Source: Calliopum simillimum
Taxonomy: Eukaryota > Arthropoda > Insecta > Diptera > Lauxaniidae
Length of the DNA: 64,000 nucleotides
NCBI GenBank assembly: GCA_951812925.1
Contig: OX638370.1
Span: forward strand, 36,583,948-36,647,947
Direction of reading: 5' to 3'
Shown: positions 44,335 to 56,765 of the stretch, piece by piece
Position numbering within the stretch: the first letter of the stretch is position 1
How the letters are laid out: every line of letters starts with the position of its first letter
Made by a program: the position numbers and the translations under genes
Notes under the pieces: generated by a model
Seen by the model: the letters and a program-made list of their open reading frames with translations, nothing else
Told to the model about the DNA's origin: nothing
Database searches by the model: none

Positions 44335-44532
44335 CTGTGAATGATGTAAAAGTGAAGAGTTGTCTTTGAAAAACGATGGTAATAATTGTTAAAGAAAAGT
44401 ATAGGAAAATATAAAGGATATCTGTGAAAACTGCAGGGTAACGAGATAATTCAAAGTGGAAAATCCTTCATGTAGACTACTAACTAGCATTGAATTGAAA
44501 CTTAAGTACTTAATATGTGCTTTTTTTCCTAC

Positions 44533-44691
44533 CCGTCATATTTTTCGTATACATGCCACCATCGGTGTCAACCCAATCAGTTATATCAACATGATCCGCA
44601 ACAAAACTGGGTGCTTGACATTTAAATATTGCCGAATTACCCTTGATGACATATTCATCATAGACTTGAGATTGGAAGAATTGATTGACGA
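44533..44691 (-). CDS. Dscam1: Dscam1 exon 4.11 variant
   Basis: 159 bp, the shortest exon 4. It starts VVNQFFQSQVYDEYVIKGN, has the Cys in IFKCQAPSFVADH (His replaces Phe at the end of the core motif) and the Trp in ITDWVDTDGG, and ends TKNMT. The donor is GTAGGA, and the polypyrimidine run beside it is on the intron side. Confidence 0.92.
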
Positions 44692-45339
44692 CTGCAAAAT
44701 AAAATATGTAATATTCGATAAAGTTTTTATTCTTCTTGATGGATTGAAAAATTTACAGGTAATGGGTGAGCTTCGCCACAATTTTCTTAAAATTGAAAAC
44801 AAAAAATTATTGATTGACGATTACTTTGAATTCACGATTAACAATTAATGATTTAAATAGGAATTAACGAATCTAAATGAATTAAAAGCCTATAATCGTC
44901 AAGTATCCACCATTTATATGCTATAAATTTTTAATCATCAATTTTCAATCATAAAATTTAAGTTTTAAATGAAAATTATGGTTCACCGATTTTTAATCAT
45001 GAAGTTTGAGTTCTGATTCTTATTCGTAAATGATTCATTGTCAATTTGTCGGAAATAAAATCCTAAATAAAAACTTTAAGTAAAATATCAATCCTCAATG
45101 TCAATTGTTAGTCACCAATTGTCGGCTATAAGGTTTTAAATGTAAATTTTGGATTAAGAAATCCGTATAATTAAACATTAGGTATTAATCTTTAATTTTC
45201 AAAAATTGATTTTTCAATAGTAAATTGTCAATTATGTATCAATATATTAATCGTAAATTGTCAATCAAAAATTTTTAATTTGTAATAAGTAGTGGCAATA
45301 TCAATGGCAACTATACGAAATGTTTTAATCAAAAATGGT

Positions 45340-46235
<896 letters not shown>

Positions 46236-46454
46236 AAATTTTTAATTTAATTAATCGTCAATTTCAATTAAATACTAATACCCCCTGTCAATCGTAAATT
46301 TAATCATTCCACTTAAATATGTAGTTTTTCGCTTCAAACTAATGTAAATGATTAAATAAGGAAAAGGGATTGTATGGAATGAAATGCGACAAACTTTATA
46401 ACATCAAGAAAACGTCTTAATTCTATATCAAAATTTCCAAAACAATAACGTTAC

Positions 46455-46628
46455 CAATATCGTTATCATTAGCTTGTGGGCGTATTATTTCTACACCTTC
46501 CTCATCTATCCAAGCCTCGACATCAATAAAATCTGCCACAAATGAGGGAACTAAACACTTCAAAGTAGCTGAATTGCCACGCAAAACAAATTCATCGATC
46601 ACACGTGTCTGATAGAATTGATGAACCA
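46455..46628 (-). CDS. Dscam1: Dscam1 exon 4.10 variant
   Basis: 174 bp. It starts VVHQFYQTRVIDEFVLRGN, has the Cys in TLKCLVPSFVADF and the Trp in VEAWIDEEG, and ends QANDNDI. The donor is GTAACG. Its downstream intron holds the roughly 890 bp AATC microsatellite that separates it from 4.11. Confidence 0.93.
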
Positions 46629-46766
46629 CTAAAAAATAATTTATGTGCTTTAAATTAAATAAGTTAACCAACTTTAAATGAAAAATAAATGAAGTTAACT
46701 TTGGGAATGGTGTGGTAGCTAACATTAAAAAACAAACGTTTTTCTTTTATCTAAACTCATTAATAC

Positions 46767-46934
46767 CGATTTCTTTATCGCTATGCGGATAATAAGTGCC
46801 ACCCTCAGAATCCAACCATAAGTCAACCTGTACAAAATCCGCAACATATGAGGGTATTTCACATTTCATTACCACCGAGTTACCACGTATGACATATTCA
46901 TTATCAGCCTCAGATTCATAGGTTTGTATGACAA
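46767..46934 (-). CDS. Dscam1: Dscam1 exon 4.9 variant
   Basis: 168 bp. It starts VVIQTYESEADNEYVIRGN, has the Cys in VMKCEIPSYVADF (Tyr replaces the usual Phe) and the Trp in VDLWLDSEG, and ends HSDKEI. The donor is GTATTA. A CT-rich, GAGAGA-type tract lies just upstream of the acceptor. Confidence 0.93.
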
Positions 46935-47070
46935 CTGTGAAGCAGTGAGAGAGAGAGAGCGAAATTAAATATATAAGTAATGCAAGGAAGTACATAAAAA
47001 TGGGATGGGATTTTAATTTTTTACTATATATCAAAAAACAACTGAAATATTTTGCAGAAAAGTTGGGTAC

Positions 47071-47241
47071 CATAAGCTTCATCAGAATTGTTACGCCACA
47101 ATTCCAATTTCTCGTCAATGATCCAGTTTTGAATCTGTACAAAATCCGCAACAAATGAGGGTATTTTACACTTGGCTACGGCAGAGTTGCCCTTAATGAC
47201 ATATTCATTTTCGGCTTCGGTTATATAAAATTGCGTGACAA
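47071..47241 (-). CDS. Dscam1: Dscam1 exon 4.8 variant
   Basis: 171 bp. It starts VVTQFYITEAENEYVIKGN, has the Cys in VAKCKIPSFVADF and the Trp in IQNWIIDEKLELW, and ends NNSDEAY. The donor is GTACCC. The second half is the most divergent in the compact group and carries an extra Trp. Confidence 0.93.
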
Positions 47242-47388
47242 CTGTGAAAAGTTTTCGAAAAAAACAAAAAAACCAATGAAAAATGTGAATAAAACAATAA
47301 AAATAATAACGGATTTAAAGGAAATGCGGAGTTCAACTATATGATGGCTATATCTTATGTACTCTATCTACTAAGAGGCAAACCGAAC

Positions 47389-47550
47389 CGTAGTTATCTG
47401 AAAATGTTAAAACTTTGCCATCCTCATCAATCCAAGATTCGACGCGCACAAAGTCGGCAACAAACGATGGTATGGAACATTTTAAGACGGCAGCATTGCC
47501 TTTGATAACATATTCGGTCATTATTTCGGCCTCGTAAAATTGATTGACAA
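47389..47550 (-). CDS. Dscam1: Dscam1 exon 4.7 variant
   Basis: 162 bp. It starts VVNQFYEAEIMTEYVIKGN, has the Cys in VLKCSIPSFVADF and the Trp in VESWIDEDG, and ends LTFSDNY. The donor is GTTCGG, a weak match. It is nearly the twin of 4.6 over the first two thirds. A related motif, GGAACGTCTGGGAAGTGGAAC, lies at 47652-47672. Confidence 0.94.
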
Positions 47551-47729
47551 CTGTAAACAAGTGGAATTGTTTGGAATTGAAACAGATTTTCTTGCTTTCA
47601 ACAAACAACTGTTTTAAATAATTTAAATAATAAATTAGATTATTAATTAATGGAACGTCTGGGAAGTGGAACACTAACTTAAATTAAAACTATGTAATAA
47701 GATATAGTTTTTTTTCGAATATTTCGCAC

Positions 47730-47891
47730 CATAATTATCTGTGTGCCTTAATTCATTGCCCTGTTCATCAATCCACATTTCAACGCGCACAAAATCCGCA
47801 ACAAATGATGGAATGGAACATTTTAAAACCGCTGAATTGCCTTTGATAACATATTCCATGAGTATATCAGCGCCATAGAACTGATTAACAA
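47730..47891 (-). CDS. Dscam1: Dscam1 exon 4.6 variant
   Basis: 162 bp. It starts VVNQFYGADILMEYVIKGN, has the Cys in VLKCSIPSFVADF and the Trp in VEMWIDEQG, and ends LRHTDNY. The donor is GTGCGA. About 80 bp upstream (47971-47990) lies a GGAACGTTGGGAATGAAAC motif that recurs in variant form near other exon 4 copies. Confidence 0.94.
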
Positions 47892-48043
47892 CTGTGTATA
47901 GTAGTGTTGGGGGAAAAATGACATAGTAAATATAAAAATAATTAATAAATTATATTAACAAAATATGGGCGGGAACGTTGGGAATGAAACTAAGTGCTAA
48001 ACTGTATACGCTTAGAAGTAATGCGAATCGCTTTCGTATGTAC

Positions 48044-48205
48044 CAAAACTTTCGGCGGGCAAAAATTCAGTGCCATCACTTGCCAGCCATGCCTCAACTT
48101 TAACAAAATCTGCAACAAAACTGGGTATGGTACATTTGAGCACAGCGGTATTGCCCTTTATGACATATTCCGAGACTACCTCGGCCTCGTAGTATTGATT
48201 GACAA
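48044..48205 (-). CDS. Dscam1: Dscam1 exon 4.5 variant
   Basis: 162 bp. It starts VVNQYYEAEVVSEYVIKGN, has the Cys in VLKCTIPSFVADF and the Trp in VEAWLASDG, and ends FLPAESF. The donor is GTACAT. It belongs to the VVNQ subgroup with 4.6 and 4.7, spaced about 150 to 180 bp apart in the compact middle of the cluster. Confidence 0.94.
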
Positions 48206-48329
48206 CTGAAAATTATCCAAAAATTATAGGCATATTGTTTCATGATTTTAAATCAAGGGGACTAAAACTTTACAACAGACTAAAGACGCTGTAAAAATTA
48301 GCATTTCATAGACCGAATTTCAGATGTAG

Positions 48330-48640
48330 AAACGCTTTGGAATTGAAACGGAACGCTGTGAAAATGGAACAAAAGCTAAAAACCCATAAATTGTAATGAA
48401 TGCTAAAAGAAAATCACAACAAAATCAATAAGGAACGCTGTAAAATTAAAACGGAACAAAATGGAAACGAAATTGCTTATGAATAAGTCAAAACTAAAAT
48501 TACATAAAACTAAATTACAAATCTGTTTATAGGAACTTTTTGGAATTGGAGCGGAACATAGTGAAAATGGAACGGTGTAAAATGGAATTGAAACATGAAA
48601 TTATGAAAATGGAACGGAACAAAATGGATTTGAAACTTTT
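48330..48640. repeat. GGAAC-type tandem repeat in intron between 4.5 and 4.4
   Basis: Irregular units such as GGAACGCTGTGAAAATGGAAC and TTGGAATTGAAACGGAACG. The unit resembles the motif upstream of exons 4.6 and 4.7. Confidence 0.7.
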
Positions 48641-48693
48641 CTTATTTATGTACTCGCTAAATTATTTTCTAAGCATTTTTTCTTTTCATATAC

Positions 48694-48864
48694 CCTTCCC
48701 CTGTTGTTCATCCAATGTTGCATACAATTCACCAGTCTCATCTTGCCATGATATGACTTGTACAAAATCAGCAACAAACGATGGTATCGAACATTTAAGC
48801 ACCGCTGCATTACCTCTTATAACATATTCATTATTTACCTCCGATTCATAATATTGTTGAACGA
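48694..48864 (-). CDS. Dscam1: Dscam1 exon 4.4 variant
   Basis: 171 bp. It starts VVQQYYESEVNNEYVIRGN, has the Cys in VLKCSIPSFVADF and the Trp in VISWQDETGE, and ends with a Gln-rich tail (LDEQQGK) before the shared Asp. The donor is GTATAT. The tail is three residues longer than in 4.1 to 4.3. The intron downstream is a tandem repeat built on a GGAAC-type unit. Confidence 0.93.
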
Positions 48865-49627
48865 CTATAGCAGAGGGGTTAAAACAAAACAAAAATACAT
48901 AAGAAAAGTCTGTCTAAATAGCGCTATTTTCTATCGGACAAAGGAAAATTATTATATCAGTCTGCCGATTTAAATTTTTTAATTTGTTTGGTAAATGCAC
49001 GCGCGCAATTTCATCTAAAACAATGTTGTCACTTTTCCCGCTGCTCTCTATGCGCACATTGGTTGTTGCATAAGACAAAATGCAATTTTTTCGACCGACC
49101 TCATCACCATCGTCAATGATAATCGTGTGAAAATTCACTCAAGCGCGAGCATATGTTTAATTTTGAAATGCAACTTTAAGGAGGGAGGTAGAGGGCAAAA
49201 GCAGGGGAAGAAAATGTTAAAGATTATAGCTGCGGAAAAGTGGAAGTTCTTAACTGAAATGAAAATGTATCTTATACACGCAGAGTTTTTCTCAAGAAGC
49301 AGCAGCAGCATGAATTTTTGGAATTAATATGCTCACGAACAGCGCATAGCTATTAATATTTATTAAGATAGCGTCGCGTTCACTGGAAAAATGTTGCCAC
49401 TTAACAGCTTCCCTGAGAAATTCTAAAACTTACACTAGTTTAAAAGTTACCAGTTCATTAAGAAAGAAATATGAATTTGACTGACAAACTAATGATGCCT
49501 AAAAAATCAAAAATTAAAGTAATAAGGATAGTATTATAACTGGAAAAGGATTTATGGATTTTTTTCTAGCAGTTTTTTCTCTTATTATTAGCACAGAAAA
49601 GTGTCAAGGACTCAAACTTAAACAAAC

Positions 49628-49789
49628 CATATTCAGTGCCTGGCATAAAATCCTCATTCTGATCGGTATGCCACGATACAACACTGACAAAATCCGCAAC
49701 AAATGAGGGTATTTCACATTTTAAGACCGCAGCATTGCCGCGTATAACATAGGCTTTATTTACATCGGTATCGTAGAATTGAGCAACAA
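49628..49789 (-). CDS. Dscam1: Dscam1 exon 4.3 variant
   Basis: 162 bp. It starts VVAQFYDTDVNKAYVIRGN, has the Cys in VLKCEIPSFVADF and the Trp in VVSWHTD, and ends EDFMPGTEY. The donor GTTTGT is weaker than that of its sisters. It is the third member of the HTD/PGTEY subgroup. Confidence 0.94.
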
Positions 49790-50289
49790 CTGGAACAGTG
49801 AAAATTTCATTTAAAATAATTGAAATAAGAAAGATGAATACAAAATTTTATAAAAACTTTAACGATAGTGAGGACAAACTTCCCACTAAATTCAAATAAA
49901 ATTAAAAGCGAAAAAATCTTTAATGGTGGAATATTATGAAACTGGAAAAATGTGGGTTTATGTTTGAATCTGATTTTTTTATGTTTTCGAGTAGATTTTT
50001 TTAAGATGTTTTTGTAGCCGCCTAAAATTTAATATATTTTCTGAGTCTATTCGAAAGTACCCGGTGCTTTGTTTTAGTGTTTTTTTTTTAATGGTTATTG
50101 TAATTTTTGTTTTTTTATTTTGTTAAAAGTGAAATAATTTACAGTGATCTTAATGTAAAGCAATGCATTAACTGTTAAATTCTAAGATTAAATTGTAAGA
50201 TTACGGTTGGAGCTCCATAACCTGTCTATCCTGTCTATACTGTCAGTCAATTACATTGGTAAATCTAACATCTATATATTAATATGAAT

Positions 50290-51575
50290 GGCAAAAATTT
50301 GTCTTACCTTTTCTGCTATGTTAGAAATGGAGCACTACTTTGAATTATACACCATTAGAGAGGTATTTGTGTGTAAATGTGCACAAAGTTAAAATTATTT
50401 TAATATTTTGGCTTTAAATTTTCAATATTAACAACTACAAAATACGCGGTAACACAGAGCTGAAAAGAGGATACAGCACAAAGAGAAAGACAAAAAGCTG
50501 ACTGAAACTGATTTCATGTTTTTATACCCTACACCCAGGGTATATTCACTTTGTCCTTCCGTTTGTAACGCAGAGAAGGAGGCGTGGCAGATATAGAAAG
50601 TATATATATTCTTGATCAGCGTCACCTCCTGAGTCGATATAGCCATGTCCGTTTGTCTGGCTGGCTGGGTGGCTGGCTGGCTGTGTGTTGAAATACACTT
50701 TTTGGGAAAACAAAGCAAGATAATTCAATGAAATTCGATACTCTGATAGCTCGGGGGATTGAAAATGAGCGAAATCGGTCAACGGACACGCCTACCGCTC
50801 ATACAAAAATAAATTCAAAATGCAATTTTAGGAGTATTTTTCACGACAATGCAACCAAAATACGCACAAATACTAAGAATTGTAAGCGCAAGCCCGAACG
50901 AATTCGGACAAGAGGGCGTGGCACCTCCCATATAAGTAAAAGCTTTAAAACGCTATAATGAAAGCGTTTTTTGAGATATCTGAACCAAATTCGACTCAGA
51001 CACTAAGAATCATAAATGAAAGCTCTCAGCTAAAATAGGGTGAAATCGGACAAGGGGGCGTGGCACCTCCCATACAAGCAAAAGTTTCGAAATGTTATAC
51101 TGAAAGAGTTTTTTGAGATAATCCCACCAAACTTCACTCAAATACTAAAGACTATAAATGCACGCTCCAAGCTTAAACTAGAAGAACTCGGACAAGAGGG
51201 CGTGGCACCTCCTATATAAGCAAAAGCTTCAAAACGCTATACTGAAAACGTTTTTCACTCAGACACTAAAAACTATAAATGCAAGCTCTGGACAAAAACT
51301 GGGTGAATTCGGACAAGAGAGCGTAGCATCTCCCATAAGAGCAAACTTTTAAAAATACTGCAGTGTAGGGTATTTAATGTTTGGCCAGGCCAAATTTTAC
51401 ACCCTTACTAGTTTGTTTTCTTTTCGTTTCACATTTGTTATTGCACCAGAGATGATAAATCAGCGTTTCTATTTTGTACCAAATAGCAAAAAAATGTACT
51501 AAAACTGTCCAAAAAGTAACAAATTATTTGATACATTTGTGATCGAATTGTGACCATTGGGCGATTCTAGTACAA
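50290..51575 (-). mobile_element. Composite repeat family copy 3, reverse
   Basis: Reverse orientation of the element at 13618-14946: TTGTCTTACCTTTTCTGCTA at the left, five GGGCGTGGCACCTCCCATA units, CACCCTTACTAGTTTG, and TGGGCGATTCTAGTA at the right end. It includes the GTCGATATAGCCATGTCCG block. Confidence 0.78.
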
Positions 51576-51994
51576 TTAAAAGCTTTAAACACTAGAAAAC
51601 TAAAAGATCCGACGCTCTTCATTCGGAACAGTCTCTTTTTATGTCGCTGCCCTTGATTTTACAGGTTTCCCAGTTCAAGTTAAACCTTTTTATGATGTGA
51701 TTTGATCTTTTTTCGAATCAAAATAAACCTTTCTTCAAATCAAAATTAACTTTGCAAAAGATTAACTTAAAATGATACATTGTACCTTTAGCAACTATCG
51801 TTATGAAACTTGGTATGTGGAAGAACACCAAACACCATCCAAAATGTGGAGGGAGTTACTGAAGCCATTTGAAAAAGGCTAGTTTGATTTAGAAAAAAGA
51901 TTAATTTGATTTGAAAATATCAATTTGATGCGAAAATGTTTAACTTGAAGTGGAAAACCTGTATTTGAGGTGTACATGCGAAATGTATTTTTCT

Positions 51995-53372
51995 TTACTA
52001 GAATCGTCCAATGGTTAAAATTCTTCCACAAATGTATTAAAAAATGTTGTTACAGTACATTTATCGTTTTTAATACAATGACGAATGTGAAACGTAAACA
52101 AAATAAAAACACGCTATAAGAATAGCTTTATTATTTGTGCTCTATCCTCTTTTCAGCTCTGTGTGACTGCTTATGGGCAACATATTGAAATACTTTTTAC
52201 TTTGTGCACATCTACACAGAAATACCTTTCTAATGGTGTATAATTCAAAGTTGCACTTCATTCCTAACATACACACAAAAAAATATTGAACATAATATTT
52301 ATGAACGGCATTCATACATCGAAATTCATTGATTTTCAAATAAAAATTTTACATTAAAATTTTTTGATTTTAAGAACGATTCATTAATCGTAAGAACATG
52401 AATTCATAAATATTTTTCTATGAAGAATTTTTTTATGAATTTCCGTTCTTAAATTTTAAGAACTTTTTCGTATGCGTAAGACGTTTCATAAAACTACAGA
52501 TCAAATATTTTATGTATGTTTACATAAAATTAAAGAAACGTTCATAATTTTTTAGAAAAGGTTTCATCAACTTAAAGTATTATTTTCAGTTTGTATTTCA
52601 TCTACACCATTTGGTTCTAGACTGGTTTATTGTAAATTTCAAATAAAGTATTGTTGAAAGTTCCTTTCTATGTCGCTTTTAACATCATGCTATGTATTCT
52701 AAGCATAGTTTCATGCTATGGTAAGTATTTATTTGTCCAATGGGACACTAGCGCTTCATAAAGCTTTCTCCAGCATCAAGCGCTTACTTTCTTTAAGACG
52801 CATTACTTCATTTTATTATTGTATGTCCTTGGTATTGGAACATGAGCGTTCTCTACATAAAAAAAAAAAAATTATAATAAAAAAACTTTCACCCGCACTG
52901 GGGTTCGAACCCGGGAACCCAATCGCAGAGAAATATTACTGGCTCCCTTATCACATACGCTACAGACTCCTCTGACGTTTTTGTGTAAAATTTGTATTTT
53001 AAAAGTTTGATTGAATTTTTTTGTTTTGAAAAAAAAAAAAAAACAATTTATGAATTTCATTCATAGATTTTATGAACGTGTTGTTACGTTTTAAAAATGA
53101 TTCATAAAAAAAAATTTACGTATTTTGTTCTTAGATTTTAAGAAAAGTTCTTACATTTTATGAGTAATTCATAAGCGAACGTATGCGTTATTTAATGTAT
53201 GATTGAAAATACTTATAATCAATGAATGCTGTACTCGGCTCATATTCGATGAATTTTTTCGTTAGAAATAATACATTTTTCATTAATATTATGTCCTTTT
53301 TTTTTTGTGTGTAGTATAAATAGGAGGACAAATTTTTGTCTTTCGTATTAATATAGATATGTGATTCTAAAC
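51995..53372 (+). mobile_element. Composite repeat family copy 4, split by a MITE
   Basis: Begins ACTAGAATCGTCCAATGG, is interrupted at 52270 by the MITE, and resumes at 53312 with AGTATAAATAGGAGGACAAA to TTTTTGTCTTTCGTATTAAT. Unbroken relatives at 14881 and 15361 show the joined sequence, which proves the insertion point. Confidence 0.85.
52272..53311. mobile_element. 1040 bp TA-flanked MITE (copy 2) with tRNA-like core
   Basis: Near-identical to 9270-10313 end to end: CACACAAAAAAATATTGAAC to TTTTTTGTGTG, TA on both sides. The tRNA-like segment at 52883-52975 (minus) has GTAGCGTATGTGATAAGGG and GGTTCCCGGGTTCGAACCCC. The shared internal structure shows that the family moves as this composite. 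Confidence 0.9.
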
Positions 53373-54070
53373 AAATCAATGCAAAACATTAAATGAAGTA
53401 TGCTTCAAAGTTGTTCTGAATGTCAGCAAAAGCGTCTGATGAGGTTTGCCTTATGGTGAGTCCCGAAACGAGTAACGCAAACCAGCATTCCAATAATTTT
53501 TTTTTGTTTTTCTTTTAAGCATTTTGCCTTGTTTATGAAACTTTGTTGATGTTTTACATAAACACATTGAACAGTAAGCTTAAACCAACAATGTCATCTG
53601 ATACATGCTTCTTTGGTAGCAAATAAAAACTACAGTTTTTCGAATATTGAAAAACTTTAAAAAAGGCAGGCTAATAAAAGAAAAATTGAAGCAAAACCTA
53701 AAACGAAATCAGCCCTATCCTAGCAAATGTTTCTATTGCATTGCTTTACCAATATAATGTATATCTGATTAATTGATTATTTTGTATTAAAAATTTTTTT
53801 TCATTGCACTTTTTTTTCAAAGCCTTTGGTTGATTACACATTTAGTAGTGTTTTATATATTTTTCAGTAAATTTTGTGTAATGGGTGTTTCTTTTTTTCT
53901 TTTCTTGCGTATATACAATTTTTTCATTTTTTTGTTTTCATTTGTGTCTTTGTGTTGTTATGGTTACTTGATTGATTAGCTACAAATTAATTGAACAATC
54001 AATAAAAGAATATCTTCAATTATTATGTATGTATTATACACCAACAACAACAGTTTTTACAACAACACAC
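53373..54070. other. Intron between exons 4.3 and 4.2, nothing recognised
   Basis: AT-rich with long T runs; no repeat termini or coding seen. Confidence 0.6.
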
Positions 54071-54232
54071 CATATTCAGTGCCCGGAAAGAAATTCTCTT
54101 CCTGATCTGTATGCCAGGATATGACATTAACAAAATCCGCAACAAAGGATGGTATATCACATTTCAAAATGGCCGAATTTCCACGTATCACAAAAGCTTT
54201 GTGAATATCCTCTTCATAGTGTTGGGAAACGA
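54071..54232 (-). CDS. Dscam1: Dscam1 exon 4.2 variant
   Basis: 162 bp. It starts VVSQHYEEDIHKAFVIRGN, has the Cys in ILKCDIPSFVADF and the Trp in VISWHTD, and ends ENFFPGTEY. The donor is GTGTGT. It is the closest relative of 4.1 and 4.3; the two TCG-type first codons (VVS) differ from the usual VVNQ start. The interval to 4.3 (about 4.3 kb) is filled by repeat-family copies and a MITE. Confidence 0.94.
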
Positions 54233-54563
54233 CTGGAAATGCAAATTGTTGTTAAAGAAACGGAAACAAAACAAAATAAAGGAGAAAGTGTATGCAGTAG
54301 AAGAAGTTTAAAAAAACAAATCAAAATATAAATATGAAATTGAATTTTCGAGTTTAATGTGAAAATTAGTAGTGCGTTGCATGAGTGCTAACAAACCAAA
54401 GATGGAAATGATAATATTGAGAAATGATTTTTTCTGTTCTTAATTTTCTTAAAATCAAGGAAATGACTGGTGGTATTTGAATCAACAGTATAATTTTTCT
54501 ACGCGTGCTTTTTAATTCTAAAATTTTTCAAATCGACAATTTAAATCCTTTTTTTTTGCACAC

Positions 54564-54725
54564 CATATTCAGTTCCAGGAAAGTAATTCTCTTCGCTATC
54601 TGTGTGCCAGGATACGACTTCAACAAAATCGGCAACAAATGAGGGTATTAAACATTTAATCACCGCCGAATTGCCACGTATAACATGTTCCTTATTAACA
54701 TCGGCTTCATAGTATTGGGCAACAA
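54564..54725 (-). CDS. Dscam1: Dscam1 exon 4.1 variant
   Basis: 162 bp, the first variant met by the transcript. The peptide starts VVAQYYEADVNKEHVIRGN, holds the Ig2 Cys in VIKCLIPSFVADF and ends with SEENYFPGTEY before the shared Asp. The Trp of the Ig core lies in VVSWHTD. The donor is GTGTGC. The HTD and PGTEY ending is shared with 4.2 and 4.3, so these three form a subgroup that probably arose by local duplication. Confidence 0.94.
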
Positions 54726-56000
54726 CTGAAAATTTTGGTACGATGTAGTAGATGGGTTAAATTTTATAAGAAAACTCATATATAAAAATTAATGAGATGA
54801 GATAATTTTATAAAAGAAAAATTTATTTATGTATACAGCACATTTTATGGTATTTTATCTTTAGCAAATTTATTACATTTAAAGGTTATCGTTTTGAAAA
54901 TGTCCTTTTAGCAGCTAACATTCCGTTTTCTATTAATCCTTAAGAACTATGCAAATAAAATCAAAAATATATAATCACTTATTACTAAATTTTGCAACAC
55001 ATTTTGTTTTTAATATAACAATAAAGGGTCGTGGAAAAAAGTTGTAAGACACTTTAAGAGCATTCTACGGATAGATCCACTTCTCCCACATGTAAGTTTT
55101 TTTATGTTTTTTTTTTTACTCTTGTAAGCAAACGATGAAGCCTTTTCCTCTAGAAGTCCTCCGTGATTTATGCACGACATCTACGAAGTTGTCCATAAGC
55201 CCCTTGAATCCTCATAGCGTGGAGTAAAAAACCTCAAAAAAATAAAAAAGCGTTACGCTTGCCTAAACCTCCCTCCTCGGAACGTCAGGAAGTTTATGCG
55301 CAGCACCTGATACAGGCATGTTCTCGATTCCGATTTCGGCATATAAAAGATTTCCCTGCAGTAAAAATATGAGACAGTCTACAATAAATACTAGTTGACG
55401 GTTAATACTAGCCCGAAACTAGTGAAAAAGGGATGCAGTGGGGGCTAGTGACGAAAAAAAATTACAATTTTTGTTTTTTTTCTTTTGAAATAATTTGCGT
55501 TTTGTGTCACTTGAATTGTGTGTCAAAATATATTGTGGAAAAAAATGAAATTATTGATTCCTTTCTTGATAATGCGGTTAACTTTAGGTTGTTAGTAAGG
55601 TTGTTTTGTCCACATTCTAATTTAATTAATATCTGCGTCGTTTTCGATATCAAAACAAAAATTTTCTTCATCTAACAAACATTTTTAGAACTTTCGTAAA
55701 ACTTATGTGGATTCTATTTCTTCAGCATCAACTATTGGTTGACTAAAACTTAACTAATTTAATTTGGGGGCTTAACTAATGGTGAACTAATCACAGAAAA
55801 CAAAATTTTGTTGGTAAAGCCCTTGTCAATAATTACCAAACTAAACTTACTAAAATTTATCCAATGAAATTTGAGGGTTTAACTAATGGTTAACAAATGA
55901 CAGAAAACAAAATTTCGTTGGTAAAGCCCTTGTCAATAATTACCAAACGACTGTCAGTTTGGGACTAAGTCATTTAAAAATTTAAGTCGTAAGGACATGA
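54726..56000. other. Intron 3, with a 107 bp tandem duplication
   Basis: No exon found. Near 55766-55970 a unit containing CTTAACTAATGG, CAGAAAACAAAATTT and GGTAAAGCCCTTGTCAATAA occurs twice, 107 bp apart. Confidence 0.7.
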
Positions 56001-56104
56001 AGTTTACTCCTACATATTATGTGTTCATTGAAGTTATCATCTTTTTCGAGGAAATCAATTTTTTTGATGTTTTGTTCTACAGAAGACTGTACAGTATATA
56101 GTAT

Positions 56105-56765
56105 CACAAAAAAAAATGGTCGAATGTCCGCCCCCAGTTTGAAAGCTTATATTGAAAGGTTTTTAAGGAAAAAAACATTTTTTTTTCGGCCTCTAAATTC
56201 GATGCAATTTTGTTTTTGAAAAACAGGATGTTTCAAAACGAATATCGCCCCTCAAGACTATGCAATATTTTTTTTTAACATTTGGCCTTTCAAACAGTAT
56301 GCAAATAAATAATAAAAAAAAAGAATCTAGTTTTAGGGGGCAATTTTTGTTCTTGAAACATCCTGTTTTTCATATTTTGTTCTGAGGTTTTAGATTCGCT
56401 ATAACTTCTGCAATTTCAACTATTTGAGGAAACTTCGTCGAGATGAATTTTATGATTTTTTGTAGGCTTCAATTTTATGAAGTGTCCTTGGCACCTTAGG
56501 GTGGTAGAAACTGAGATAATGAGTACAACTTGTCGAAAAAAACATTTGAGATAAATGACTTCTATGAATGAAATATAGCCCATGCCGAGACATTGACGAC
56601 ACATACTATTCTTGTTGATCAGGCGTCAAATGGCGGAGGTATAAGAAAAAAAAAACAAAACCGCATCGAATCTAAAGGCTGAAAAAAATGCTTTTTTCCG
56701 TAAAAATCTTTCAATATTAGCTTTTAAACTGGGGGCGGACATTCTAACTTTTTTTTTTTGTATGG
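56105..56765. mobile_element. Inverted-repeat element, uninterrupted copy
   Basis: CACAAAAAAAAATGGTCGAA-TGTCCGCCCCCAGTTTGAAAG at the left mirrors CTTTTAAACTGGGGGCGGAC-ATT at the right; inner TTCGGCCTCTAAATTCGATG is also mirrored. The sister at 59345-61010 has the CACGGTG element inserted at its ATCGCCCC site; here that site (about 56246) is empty. Confidence 0.82.
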
